Below are positions 40,164 to 54,061 of a stretch of 64,000 bases of DNA, one piece after another. The notes beneath the pieces were generated by a model, which saw only the letters and a list, made by a program, of their open reading frames with translations, searched no databases and had not been told where the DNA came from. Every line of letters starts with the position of its first letter. Within the stretch, counting starts at the first letter, position 1. A program made the position numbers and the translations under genes. This DNA comes from Thunnus maccoyii (Eukaryota > Chordata > Actinopteri > Scombriformes > Scombridae): contig NC_056548.1 of assembly GCF_910596095.1 (NCBI RefSeq), positions 20,174,651 to 20,238,650 of the forward strand. Reading direction: 5' to 3'.

Positions 40164-40880
40164 CTTTTGGGTCTGAAGCACTATCCCAAGGTCAGCAATA
40201 GCAGGAGCAGCAGAGCTGCCACTCATCTGCCAAACCCTGCAGGGAAGAGTATTTCCATCTCAAGCTCCTACCCCTGTGACCCAGAGACGGGAGACCACAG
40301 GGCCACAAGGATCATTCCAGACAGCAGCTGTGCATCATGACAATGAATGTATGCCCTGCAGTGCACCATTGGCATGCAAGCTGCTCATCAATTTAAACTG
40401 AGGGGTTTCACTTAGTTCAAAGAGATGATGATGTTTAAATCTGAATTTATAGCTTAATGACAGTGGAACAAGGGGGTGTTGTGTGTTTACAAGCCTGAGT
40501 GGGGTTCATGCTTAAGAAAGGCTCTTAACTGCTGTTTTTTCAAAATATGAATATAAATGTGTTGATTTCATAGTGTTAAACAATAGCCATATTGTTTACT
40601 TTGTATATGCCTATTATTTAGCTCTTCTGTCAGTAGTAGGTGTCTTCAAGCTATGTTGCTTAATATCCAGTGTTTTTCACAATAATACAATAAGGTTCAA
40701 TTAAAGGAAGTAATATCATGGATTGTATGCAACGATACTTAGATTTTTTCCCTGGAGGACTACATCTACCAAGAGTGATTTTTGTAGTTTCACAGTAAAT
40801 AAATGTCGCCCTCTCCTGGCTGTAAAGCATGATTACATCAACAATAAACGTCTCTTCAAGGGCAACGCAAAGATCCGCCT

Positions 40881-40984
40881 ACTGCCACTTGATTGGTTTA
40901 GGTCACAATTCTCGCAAGCTCATTGGATACGCGGACATCAATTAAATGACGAATAGGGAAATGTAAGGGAGGAAAACGGTACTG
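40881..40984 (+). promoter_or_regulatory. tfb1m: Probable tfb1m promoter and untranslated first exon
   Basis: Two ATTGG motifs (inverted CCAAT boxes) at 40892-40896 and 40922-40926 are 30 bases apart, a pattern known for NF-Y-driven housekeeping promoters. A donor GGTACTG|GTGAGAA ends a possible untranslated exon at 40984. The acceptor would be TTTCACAG at 42024-42031, eight bases before the start codon, or the GTAG at 42011-42014. The transcription start is not visible. Confidence 0.4.
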
Positions 40985-41983
40985 GTGAGAAACGTGGGTT
41001 TACTCTTGTATATTTTCTACTTTGTGTCCTCATTGTATTCTGTATGCGGTTTGTTTTCAGTCTTTTCTCGGTTTTCAGAAACAATGTTGAAATGTTCTGT
41101 CTAAATTCACAGTCCTTTTCCCGCTAATGCTAAAGACATTATGACTACAAGCTAACGCTCGCTGCAAATGCTAACGACTGTGCCTGTTGACAGTGTCACA
41201 GCTCAGTTAAATGACTTAAATATGAGTTTAACGTATTTATTCCAGACTGAGCGTGCTTGACTGCTTCCTGACTGGTTCATTAACCTCACTGTATTATCCA
41301 GCCAATGTTACTTATGTGCAGCAGTGATTAAATGAGGATATAATGTTCTTTACTCTAAAGTAGATTGACTGGTTCAAACACTTAAAACATAAAACATCTT
41401 TAACATGGACGTGTTTTCATATTGTGAGGTGAAAGAATAGTTATTGTATATTTTATCTAGTTATGTTTGTCAAGTAGTTTTCTGTTATATGACCACTAGG
41501 TGGTCCAAGAGATCCCTTTATGAGACCATAACATTGATACAGTCAGCTTTTCAGCACTAACGGCTCAGCTTTCAGGATGGACATTGAAAATCGATCCCAA
41601 GAGCTGATAAAGAAGTAATTGGAATCGATAACAGTTTGCCATAATAGACAAAAATCCATAGATCAAGACTGTGCTGTTCCACAAACAATAATATTGTTGA
41701 ATTTGCCAGTTAAAATAAATCCCACTCAATCACAATTGTAAAAGCACAAGCCAAAATAACAAAATACCTTGAACACATAGCCATTCACTTCAATTCAAAA
41801 GGTCACCCCTGACTTAACTTCATATCAACTTTGGAATACTATTACTGGGAGGTTATTATGACCCGTGTGACCTCAGTACATTACCATGTGTTGCCCTTTT
41901 CAGTATTTTTAGACATTTATGCCTCCCAGCCTCTGAATCACTGTGCTACTGAGGAAACTGATCAATCATAGTTTCTCTTACCT

Positions 41984-41986
<3 letters not shown>

Positions 41987-42014
<28 letters not shown>

Positions 42015-42015
42015 G
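41987..42015. repeat. (GT)n microsatellite
   Basis: About 14 GT units just upstream of the first coding exon of tfb1m. It may form part of the acceptor's upstream tract. Confidence 0.85.
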
Positions 42016-42036
42016 TGTGTGAGTTTCACAGTTTGA

Positions 42037-44288
<2,252 letters not shown>

Positions 44289-46496
44289 TGATGTTTTTGT
44301 TTGTGTTAGCAAAGGATAGTTTCATATTTTGTTCCTGTGACAGTTTAATTAACCAGATAATCTGGGGTTCAGTTCAGCATGTGCTGGACTGCTCGAATTG
44401 AATTTTCTGCTGGCTTTTGGAGTGCACTGGCAAGAACTATATTATTATGGTCTATTCCAAATCATCTTCCTCTTCCTTTTCCTCTTGTTTACCTACACAT
44501 AAAAATACACACTCCTGCACCCCCTGGGAGTTTGTTGAAATAGGATTTCAACTTTCAGAACACATTTAGTGAAATCATGAAATGTTAAGAAAGTTTCATG
44601 TTGATTTCAATCTTTAATACCAGTGTGGGCAGTCAGGACACCACTGGCAGATGGACACATTACTATTTCAAAGTTTTTACCATAGGACAGCAGCAGTACC
44701 TCGACCTCCTCACATCTCCTAATCTCTGCTCCTCATCTGGTCCCATGTTCCCCTCACAGTCCCTCATCATGTCACCATCACTCATCCCTCCCTCACTGTC
44801 TTTGCTTCAAGGCTTCATTAAGGCTGTGTTGAATCAGTGTTGTCTCTGTTCTGTCTTTGGACCCTTTCTAGGTTGTAATGATGCCTGGTGGGTATTTGAG
44901 ATGTAGCACCATCACACTGCGCCTTGTAATGAGGGCCTAGTTCTTTTTTAGGCCCAATTTCTCTCCCCGTGTCTTTCAGCCCGTGTGCGTGTATCAGTGG
45001 CGAAAGAAAAACGTTCACTCTTACATAACATGAGAATGCAAGGGGTTTTTTTTATTTTCAGGGTGAGGATTTATAGTAGGACTAGGGGGCGCATTAAAAA
45101 ATAAAAGTACTGCTGCAAAATTTGAAATGTCAGCGCTGGTTCGTAGACCGCTCCACTGAGATATATTTTGAGATTACGGTAACACAAGTCTTTTGAAAGA
45201 CTCAGGAGCTCCCTTACATCCCTGTACAAATGAAACCATGTTTTTCTTTTCCTGAATTAAAGGATAGGTGTTAGGTTGATGTCGGAGATGGACTGTTGGT
45301 CCCTTGAAGATGTCGTGGCTCTTTAGGAGACCCACTATAGGTAAATATTTAATCTCCTATGAGGAGAAAAATGCAGCAGAGTGAATGGGACCAGTGCTGA
45401 TTGTTCATTCTCTTAGAAGAGATGGTTCCCAATGATTATTTCATCACACTCAGCTGTCTTTCTGTGCATTTTTTTTTCCTCCCTTGAGTGTCTTATTTTT
45501 GTGTGTATGTCAAACCGTAGCTTAATGGATTTCGGCGTGCTTGCCCTGCTGTAAATATGCACAGATGTGTGCATGCGAGTGTGTTATCATGAATGTGGTA
45601 TGTATAAATGTGAACAGAGAGGACTTCACAATGCATGCACATACATGCACTGCAGATGAATCAGCACCTCCCACATGCCCACAAAGGCCATCTATCCCCA
45701 CTAAATGTTTTAATGGGCACTTGGTTGAATTGATATCATTAAGAGAGATGATGGCTGTTTGATGAGCAGGCTTCTTGCTGCTGGTGTCCTATAAAAGATC
45801 AGAGAGCACAGACACTATATTAATGCCATCATACTCTCTGCATTGTGCATGCCCGCTTTTTACCAGTATGTCATGTAGTATAATTCATAAAAAGCTCTAT
45901 GGCTCTGAATTGTTTACTGCTGCATGCAAGGGTAATTACGCAGAATTGCATGAACAATAAAAATGTCCTGTCTGATTTACAGGACAACAACAAAGATGGC
46001 AGGAGCAGAGTATTGAGGTTGTGACATACAGGAATATAGACTTCTGGCTAAAAGCAATCGTTTGTCTGTAAACTTGACCTATATATCGGTGAGAGAGGCA
46101 AAATGAGTAACTGTGTTTGTGTGTGTGTGTGTACGCGCTTTTTCAGCAGGTGTGTGTGACTGTGCCATAACTATAGCCAATAAATCAGCTCAGTGGTCTA
46201 ATTGTTGGTATTATCCTGTTCCCTCTGAAGCTTTGGGATCACTGATTGTGTTAATGAAAAGGGATTGTTTAAAATGAAGCACAACCGGGATTTCTCATTG
46301 TCTGCTCCTGGCATGTCTTTGTCATGTCTGAACCTGAGGCTCTTTGTTTTGCTGTGAGTGACTGAGACGTGTCTATCCTGGAAGACCTCAGCTCAATCAT
46401 ATATTGATAAGATATTTCTGTAATTATGAATATTTTATGTGGAAAAAATGGTACTAGTTGGTCAGCCGCTTTTAGGAACCCTTTCCACTTGCGCAC

Positions 46497-46532
<36 letters not shown>

Positions 46533-46759
46533 CAGATCACGGTCACTTGTGGGGACATTACATAGACTTACATTCATTTCCTAGAGACTTATCCTTACCC
46601 ATAACCACTGCTTGCCTAACCCTAACCTTAACCACTGGCCTTTTGGGGACACGGCTTTTGTCCCCAATTGGACAAGTCGTCCCCAATTAACTGGTCCTAG
46701 GTCTGAAATTTGTCCCCAAAAGTAGCCTACGATAGACCACACACACACACACACACACA
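46497..46759. repeat. Dispersed repeat flanked by (AC)n microsatellites
   Basis: AC runs at about 46497-46522 and 46738-46759 enclose a teleost repeat with GTGGGGACATTACATAGACT, CTAACCCTAACCTTAACC and three GTCCCCAA words. The centre is telomere-like in wording only by chance of CCTAA blocks. There is no coding role. Confidence 0.6.
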
Positions 46760-49362
46760 AACTCACCGCCAATGGCAATTCTCATACAACCACAAAATAT
46801 GCAGCAGCAGGTGCTATACTACACATATGGCAATTACTGAAGTGTTAAAAACCGTCTGAAGTGGCTTGATATTGTGTAATCAAACAAACAACGAGCCACA
46901 GAAAAAGCAATGAAATTACTGAACCTTTCCAAATAACCATGATGAGAAAATAGCATCAAATAAAGGCAGGGGAAAGGGGAAGTGAAGCGATGATTTGAAC
47001 CTATAGGAGCTAACCAATGTAGGCTAATGGGATAATGCTAAAGGAAATATTGGATCCATTTTGCATTAGCAGCTGCTGGGGCTGTTATTGACGTGGGGTG
47101 GGCAGATAGGCTCTTATCCTTGCTGTTTAATCTGCCTGTCTTGTTCTTCTCGCCCCCGGACTGCACCTCTCTTGTGTCACATTGAGTGACTGAGATTGTC
47201 CTTGAAGGTTTCTGAGAGCAGCAATTGGCTGCTTTGATGGTGTTCCCCCCCAGGCTCAGTGCGCCCTACGTCTGTCCTGCCACAGATCACACCTGCCTCC
47301 CTAGCCTTATTAGTCACACTCCTCCTGTTCATTCTCACATAGACAGACAGATTGAGTGATCTTTAAATTGCTTCTGTCATTCACAGCAAGAAATAAATCT
47401 GAAAGATCTTGTTTTTAAGTAGTCATTTGAGATTATAGACAGCTTTTCTGTTGTTGCTTTAGTAATCATATGCATTTCTAATTTATATTCTGGTCAGGGG
47501 TCAAGGAGGACCATCAAGGCATCTGTGTCTTCAACACGGAGATCCAGTCATCTTCACTGCCTCTCGACATAGAAAATAGCTGATTTGCAAAGAGTAAAGA
47601 GCGTGTGTTGACTTGCTCATCTCTCTTCCCCTGCCTCTCTGCTTCCTGGTAGAATGTAATTAAAATCAACTTCTGTCCGTCACAGGCAGGCCCATACATT
47701 AAGTCACGCAGTGGATGCTACATCACGAGCAACCTGCTGTCATCCTCTGGAGAGCTCCTATAGGGTTCCACATTTTGCTAACAACTGCCTTACTCAGAAA
47801 AGGGGAGGAAGGCAAAGTGGGAGATGGAGTAATGATTGCTGGCAAGTAGTAGGGAAGATATGAAATTCAGAAAAATGGATCGATAACTGTGTTGAGGTGA
47901 CACAGAGAGAAAACATCGAAACTGGACTGAAACCCCAGTTATATAAAAGAATAGAAGCAGTTGTTTGTGGAAAAAGAAAAGACAATTATTGAGTGGAAGT
48001 GAATGGAGAGATGTATATAGGCTGGATCTGATATAGAGAACGAAACAAACACTGTGAAAAGGATGTAAACGCTGCAAAGCCCTCCTGTACACGAGCAGAG
48101 AGTGCCACAAGACAGATTCATGACAGAGATCGATCTGGAAGTAGAGTGAGGCGTACCTCCAGCAGATGGTTGTCTGGGCCCATTGTCAGCCCGCTCTGAG
48201 TAATGGATGCATCAGCCATCACCCACCAACTAACTGAGCCTCACAAGAGGAAAGCCCTACAGATGTTCGCCTTGTACACAATCGTCTACCAAGACCACAG
48301 GCCAGATGAGCAGAGCCTAAATTAAATTTGTTAATGCTGCATTGAACATCCATTATGGCTGGCTGTTATCAGGGAGAGTTTGGACTCAGGCAGTATAAAT
48401 TCAGCAGACACATTCACCTATATGATATTTTTAAAATGTCTTTTTGGTTTTCTCTCATGCTAAGCTGTCAGCTGGCGTGTCAAGTATCAAAATAATGATG
48501 TCCTTTGAATTCAAAGGGGTGTTTTTAGTGTTGAAAGTGACCCACCTCAGTCCAGTGTAATGCAGTGGCAGCCACAGTGATGGATGTCTAGGCTGTGACC
48601 CGAAGTGGCCCAGCTCTCGCCTCAAAACTAAGAGTTAGAATCTACTCAGAGGGACTGCACTGCTTTTCCACCTCCCGTCACACACTCTACAGGCACACAA
48701 TTCATCCAGGCCTATTCCTATCTCGTAAACGGGGTCAAACACGGCATCAAGAGTATCGGGGAAAGTTATTTCAATGACTCGTGCGAGCACGGTAAACGCC
48801 TAAGGGCTTGGTCTCAATACATCACAGACCCAAGGTAAAGAAAGCTAAAAATACTCTCCTCCCTCTTCCTCCTTAAACAAAATGCAGAGGTTGGCAGAGT
48901 TGGCTTGTGAACATCTCCAGAGATCTACGGCTCCTCCTAACAAGAAACCGTGCCGAGGCTCGCTCAGAGTCAGCGTTCAGAGTTTAGCAAATTCAGCTCT
49001 GTTTGTTTAGTGAGCACACCAAGAGTATATGCAGATGTTTTAAAGAATAATGCTGAAACTCTGGCTACACACCAAGGAAAGAAGGTCAGCTTCCAATAAG
49101 TATATCACTAGACTACAATGGGAGGCATCATTCTATAAGCTGTTAACGTAAAAGGTTGTTTGAACGCTTCAGTTTAAACTTCATGCACTGTGATTTCATG
49201 ACTTCACTTCAGGCTTTTCAGAGCAACTGAAGTTGTAGGTTGGATTTTGTGTTCATTAGGTTTTGTACAGGTCCAAGCTGAAAAAAAATTCAAAGCTAAT
49301 AATTTTGTTTCAGCTAAATATTAAAATAATTCTTTGCATACGTGAAAGTAAAAGTACTGTTG

Positions 49363-50480
49363 AACAGTGGCGTAGGTTTGGTTTGAACTTTGATAGGGAC
49401 ATTTTTTGTCGGATGGCCAAAACATTTGTGTATGTGTACTTGCTCTTTATCACTCTTTTCTCTTTCATAGGCACATTCAGTTTGCACACATACACACACA
49501 AGGAGCCTGACTGCTGTTTACTGTACTGGATATTCATTTGCATTTTATTTTATTGATAGTCTACTAAACTATAAATCTGAGCCCAAAATTAATATGTAAA
49601 AAGAACATATGAGTATTGCAAGAAAATCAATGTTTAGAAAGCTGTAGGTAATATGCTGCTCTGTAACTCGCTGCTATAAGGTTTTCAAACCTCACTTGAG
49701 ATTCTGTCCTGCTTTCAGTTTGTTTATTTGGGCAAAACAACTCAAGAGTTTCATGACAGACTCACATTGAAACTGATGCTCAAACTTATCTTTAAATCAT
49801 CTCAGAGACTTCTATTTGCTGCTGCTTCCGTAATAAAATGATGCCACACATTCACAAACAGATCAGTTGGACAAGCTGTGGCTAATTTAGCTTATAAATA
49901 ATGTTCATGTCTTCATGATACATATGCAATAGTAACTCTGCTCTCCTCTCATGGAAAAGGAAGAGATGGCATTAAATAGTAAATATTTCTCTTACTAATT
50001 TCAGAGATTAATGTTTGGATTGATTACAGAATATTCTTATTAATTAAGCTCAACTGTTTGACACTTTGATTCTTTTTTGCAAATTAAGACCAGATGTCTT
50101 AATTTGCTTTTGGGAAGAATTTTCACCAACAGTAATGAAGTAATTTATTTAAACAACATGTCTGAGCAACGGTCACAAATTAGCTAACAACACTTAACGT
50201 CTGAAATTAAATTTAATATCAGATGATCTTAGTTTTGTCCAGTGAAGTCGTTTTCAATTCTGTGACATTTGGAGCTTTTAAACTATAAACACTAACCGCT
50301 TCACTACTGCTGCTGCTTTCGGGGTGCTGCTAGTCAACAATGCGTATAGCTTGAAGCTGAGGGGTTGCCAGATCATCAGGTTGAGCAACCCCCATATCCT
50401 ATTCTTTCACTCTTTCACTCACGCAGAAAACACACAAACCTATATAATATACGAGATCTGTAAAAATATCGGTAGGGACA
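49363..50480 (+). mobile_element. Dispersed repeat, copy 2, with about 600 extra internal bases
   Basis: It matches the reverse complement of 10230-10815. It starts near CAGTGGCGTAGGTTTGG. Homology runs to AAGGTTTTCAAACCTCACT at 49696 and resumes at ACTACTGCTGCTGC from about 50304. The text between, about 49697-50300, is absent from copy 1. TCACT occurs at both joints (49692-49696 and 50301-50305). Either an insertion here or a deletion in copy 1 explains the difference. The CAGTGGCG start and TGTCCC ends suggest a hAT-type element, but this is weak. Confidence 0.5.
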
Positions 50481-52199
50481 ATCCAGCAACACCTTGATAT
50501 TGGTAGGAACATTGACATCTATATTTTAGCTTGTGCTTCTCTGTTATGCAATAGAATATTCTCTACCATAATCATTTCCATCAAGACTGAAAAAAACACA
50601 CTCTTCAACCATTAGCCTCCCTCACCTTCAGCTCACCGAATACTCCATACCCGTGCTCAAATCTGAAATATTAAAGGGCCTCCTTTGAACTGTCAGAGTG
50701 TATTGTTTTCCTACAAACGCTCCTTTTGTCATCTCCGTAGCTTTTACTGCCTTTCTCAGCAGTTTACTGCGCAAGCCAAGGTCGTTGCTGTTATTCCCCA
50801 GCCTCATATGAGCACTGGGACCAGAGGAGAGCAGCTCCAACAAAGGAAGGTCATTCTTTCTCAGTGTTGATGACCGCATTATATCTCCAGTATGAACCTT
50901 CATGAGCATAACGGCTGTCCAAAACAACGAGCCGTGCATTAAATATGGTGACATACTAGAGCAATTTGAGCGCCCACTGTGTTTTGAGCAATGTAGTGAA
51001 CGTTAATGGAGTTTTGGTGACTGATGGCATTACAGCTCCTTAACACGGTCTGATATCTGTCTCGCTCTTTTCTATCTGCCAGCCTGACTGGTGGAGTGTG
51101 GTAACGCTCTTTGTGTGAAGTCATCGCCTCATTGTCTTCCACATTTCCCGTTTTCTTTTTTTTGCGGTTGATCTTTGGAAAAGGTTATTTGCTGGTCATG
51201 AAGGTCAATAAAATAATCACTGAATTGGACGTGGTGGAGAAGTTCAAAGAAAAGCCTGACGCATGATTAACCCCTGCCTGGAATTGACAAGTGCTCACCT
51301 CCCCTCATCTAAGCTCATATTCCAGATCTGTCATAGCGGCAATACAGGGTGAAAGCCTTTGATGGAAAATGTAGGTTAAATACACAGAGGAGCAGATCTT
51401 ATTAGCGTTTCCCCACGAGAGGAGTAGTTATTTGATCTGAACTCTTGTTGCATAACCAAGAGGAGTGGGAGAATGAGAGAGAGCCTTGAATAATCCATGT
51501 TTGTTTCAGGAAAGCATATTCTCACTCAGTTTGCGACTAGGCTCCAATCAGCTGTAATGAGAGGCCAGATTCTCTTGGAAAGTAACTATTTAATAAGCAT
51601 TGCGTCTGAAGTGTATACTGTGGGCTATGGGACACAGATATTAAAGCTGAAGAACACGCTGTGCAGTATTCTTATATGAAACAGGCTCTGCTTAAGGCAA
51701 ATGATATCTTCATGTAGAAAGTCGTGCAAAGGTTGATAATGCAGAGTAGAAGTTTTTGTAGTTTTCTACATCTTGGCATTTCTCTTTTTATAATAGCCTT
51801 CTTTGCAGTTTTATTTAGAGATTTTATTTGTTCGTGAAGCCAATTTGATGAAACACATTTGCATTTCAAAATGTACTCTCGCCTTCCTTTATCATTTTTG
51901 CTGTTCTATGCGTTTGCATGTGTCCGGTTTCTCAGGTTTAGTGATTCATGTTAGTGATAAAATGCAGATGTCATCTGTTTCGCCCTTAGGTGAATGTCTG
52001 TCACACACACCCGAATCAAATCAAATTTGAACTTTATTATACAAAGAAGGAAATTCAGTGGTTTGAGATGAGAAGGAAATTACTCAGGCGTTGAACAAAA
52101 AACAAAAAGACAACAAGACTTTTTTTCATAAAAGGAACAAAATCAAAAGCAGTGACTGTATGTGTTACCTTTCTTTTGTCGTCATCGTTCATTATTTTT

Positions 52200-52346
52200 T
52201 ATTTATTTATTTATTTAAGGCAGACAGGAAACAAAGGGGAATGAGAGATGTGTATGACATGCAACAAAGGTCCCTGGCTGGATTCAAAGCAGGGATGTTG
52301 CAGTTATGTGGCATGCGCAGTAACCATTCGGCTACCGAGGTGCTCC
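52200..52346 (-). mobile_element. tRNA-derived SINE with target-site duplication
   Basis: Read on the minus strand it starts GGAGCACC. It has an A box (TAGCCGAATGGTTA, 52321-52334) and a B box-like CTTTGAATCC (52280-52289) at tRNA spacing, and ends in an (AAAT)n tail at about 52200-52216. The 16 bases on each side, 52184-52199 and 52347-52362, match at 15 of 16 (TTCATTATTTTT is identical). This is the mark of LINE-driven insertion and suggests it is fairly recent. The parent tRNA is not certain (Leu/Ser-like). It is not a functional tRNA gene: the clover-leaf is degenerate. Confidence 0.75.
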
Positions 52347-53839
52347 ATCATTCATTATTTTTAAATGGTTAAACAAAACAAGACAAATGGAATCCACCAG
52401 CTGTACTTTTCTCCTCCCATATAATTGCATAATGTCAGCAGCTAGTCTTCATGTTATCATTAAATTCATGACTTTGCGTCAGATGAAGCGGAAAACTGAG
52501 ATAACTCTCATTCCCTGAAACTCCCAGGGATGCTGTTTCACTCATGTATTAGCTTATACTATCATCTCAATAAGGAATAACTGGAAGGGCTCGGGTGTGG
52601 TATTTAAAGGAAGAATTCCTTTTTCAAAACCCATTTGCGCAAGGTAATGTTTTATAGATGTGTATTTTAGTTGGACTGATACTGCTGTATTCCTGGGCGC
52701 TGCGTATGAGCAGCCTGCCTGCCTACACTCAGCACAGCCTGTACTATCCAACAATCTGTACATTTGGCAGGAATATGAATGCTGTCTTCATAGTTATGGG
52801 CCACACACATACAAGCACTCAACAGACTACAAACGGTAAGCATGTTGCTTTCACAAAATAGTTTTATTGGTAAAAAATAGAACTACTTGCACAAGCACAT
52901 TGAGACAACTGTATCAGAACTTGTGAACTGTTCATCATCACAAATATGCTCTGGCAAAGTAAGAAGTGCTAAAGCATCCACAAAAATAAGCTGCAGTTAT
53001 CAAAATGATAAGTCAACATCTTGGTACAGTATATGCAGGAGAGTTGTAACTCTTTAGACTTTTAGGACCTAGTCACTTTGCACTCTGGCCATTTATAAGC
53101 TTATGAATTGCGTGCTGATGATCAAGCTGCACAGCCACAAAAAAGAGAAATCTCTAGCTTCTATTTCCCTGCTGAATTCTATCGACCATTCCCTTTTTTT
53201 TTTTTTTTTCCAGAGTGCCAGTTGTGTTTTGTATTTGTACTGGTCCAAGGGAGCTTGAAATGCTCAGCCATTTGAAACAAACTGCTGTCAAATAAAGTAA
53301 CACAAGCAAAGGTGCATTTGCGTAGTCTTCTTATAAAGAAGATATGGTATGAACATGGTATTGTATCTTATATTGAAACAATCCAAGGGAATCCTGATCC
53401 CTCAGTACAAACAAACACCTTAAAAGTCTAGATACTTGTGTACAGTTCTCACAGACTAACAGTGAACCGGAGTTCCTGAAACAAATATTTTTTTTATTTA
53501 GAAAATACACTCCAGTATTCCCAATGAAACACTCATGCCTAGTGAAGTCTTGCTGTGCTGTGGGAAATGAGGAATAAAGAGGATTTAAAATAACCCTTGA
53601 AAGCTGCACTGGACTGTACACAAGCATCTAGTTGACTTGAGACTTAGTCTGGCAGAACAAATCACAAATCCATAAAACATTTGCTAATGTATAATTCATG
53701 TACAAACAACGCAATAAAAAAATAAACAGAAAGAACTCCAGATAGTATTAAAACGTGTCATCATGAGACGATTTTGGCACATTCTCGAAACACATAACGT
53801 GTCAGTATTAGTTGATGACATGGCACATTCTTTACTCTG

Positions 53840-54061
53840 TTTATTGCATTGGTTATGGTGCCTGGGCAGTGAGTTATTGTCAGGAGGCCAGCTCTGTTGG
53901 CTATAGTCTGTGCTGGGCAAGATGGCTAGTGGGTGGGGCTAGAAACCTGGGCCTAGAGGGCTGCCAGGGCCGGAAGTGGTGCCCACAGAGATGCCCGTGG
54001 CGTCCCGGTAGCAGCCTGCAGGTGGCGAGCTGGGCTTAGCCATCTGCTCTCCCCCAGGAAG
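53840..54061 (-). other. Candidate 3'-terminal exon of an unidentified minus-strand gene
   Basis: On the minus strand a long pyrimidine tract and acceptor (TCATAAACAG, exon edge at 54061) open a GC-rich frame of 40 codons. It ends in TAG at 53939-53941 and is followed 94 bases later by AATAAA (53840-53845). The 40-residue piece is hydrophilic and rich in Pro, Gly and Ser, with GCYRDATGISVGTT in the middle. I do not recognise it. A second frame is also open across the exon, so the reading is not certain. No partner exon was found between here and 64,000. cldn20, the nearest upstream gene on this strand, ends in its own stop. It could be a chance match. Confidence 0.3.

Larger units (their letters stand above)
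33291..40880. other. Intergenic region between filip1 and tfb1m
   Basis: This is the gap between two genes read in opposite directions away from it. No coding exon is supported. It contains the nested mobile elements at 36396-38605, a poly-C tract at about 40147-40163 and otherwise unique AT-rich sequence. Enhancers may lie here, but nothing in the sequence identifies one. Confidence 0.5.

Noticed and set aside
46600..46640. Interstitial telomere repeat (CCTAACCCTAACC)
   Set aside because: Only a few imperfect units, and these belong to a common fish interspersed repeat.
50628..50954. 108-codon minus-strand frame
   Set aside because: No splice signals, domains or codon bias that I can recognise; probably chance, though not excluded.
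52280..52346. tRNA gene
   Set aside because: The A and B boxes belong to a SINE: it has an AAAT tail, target duplications and degenerate stems.
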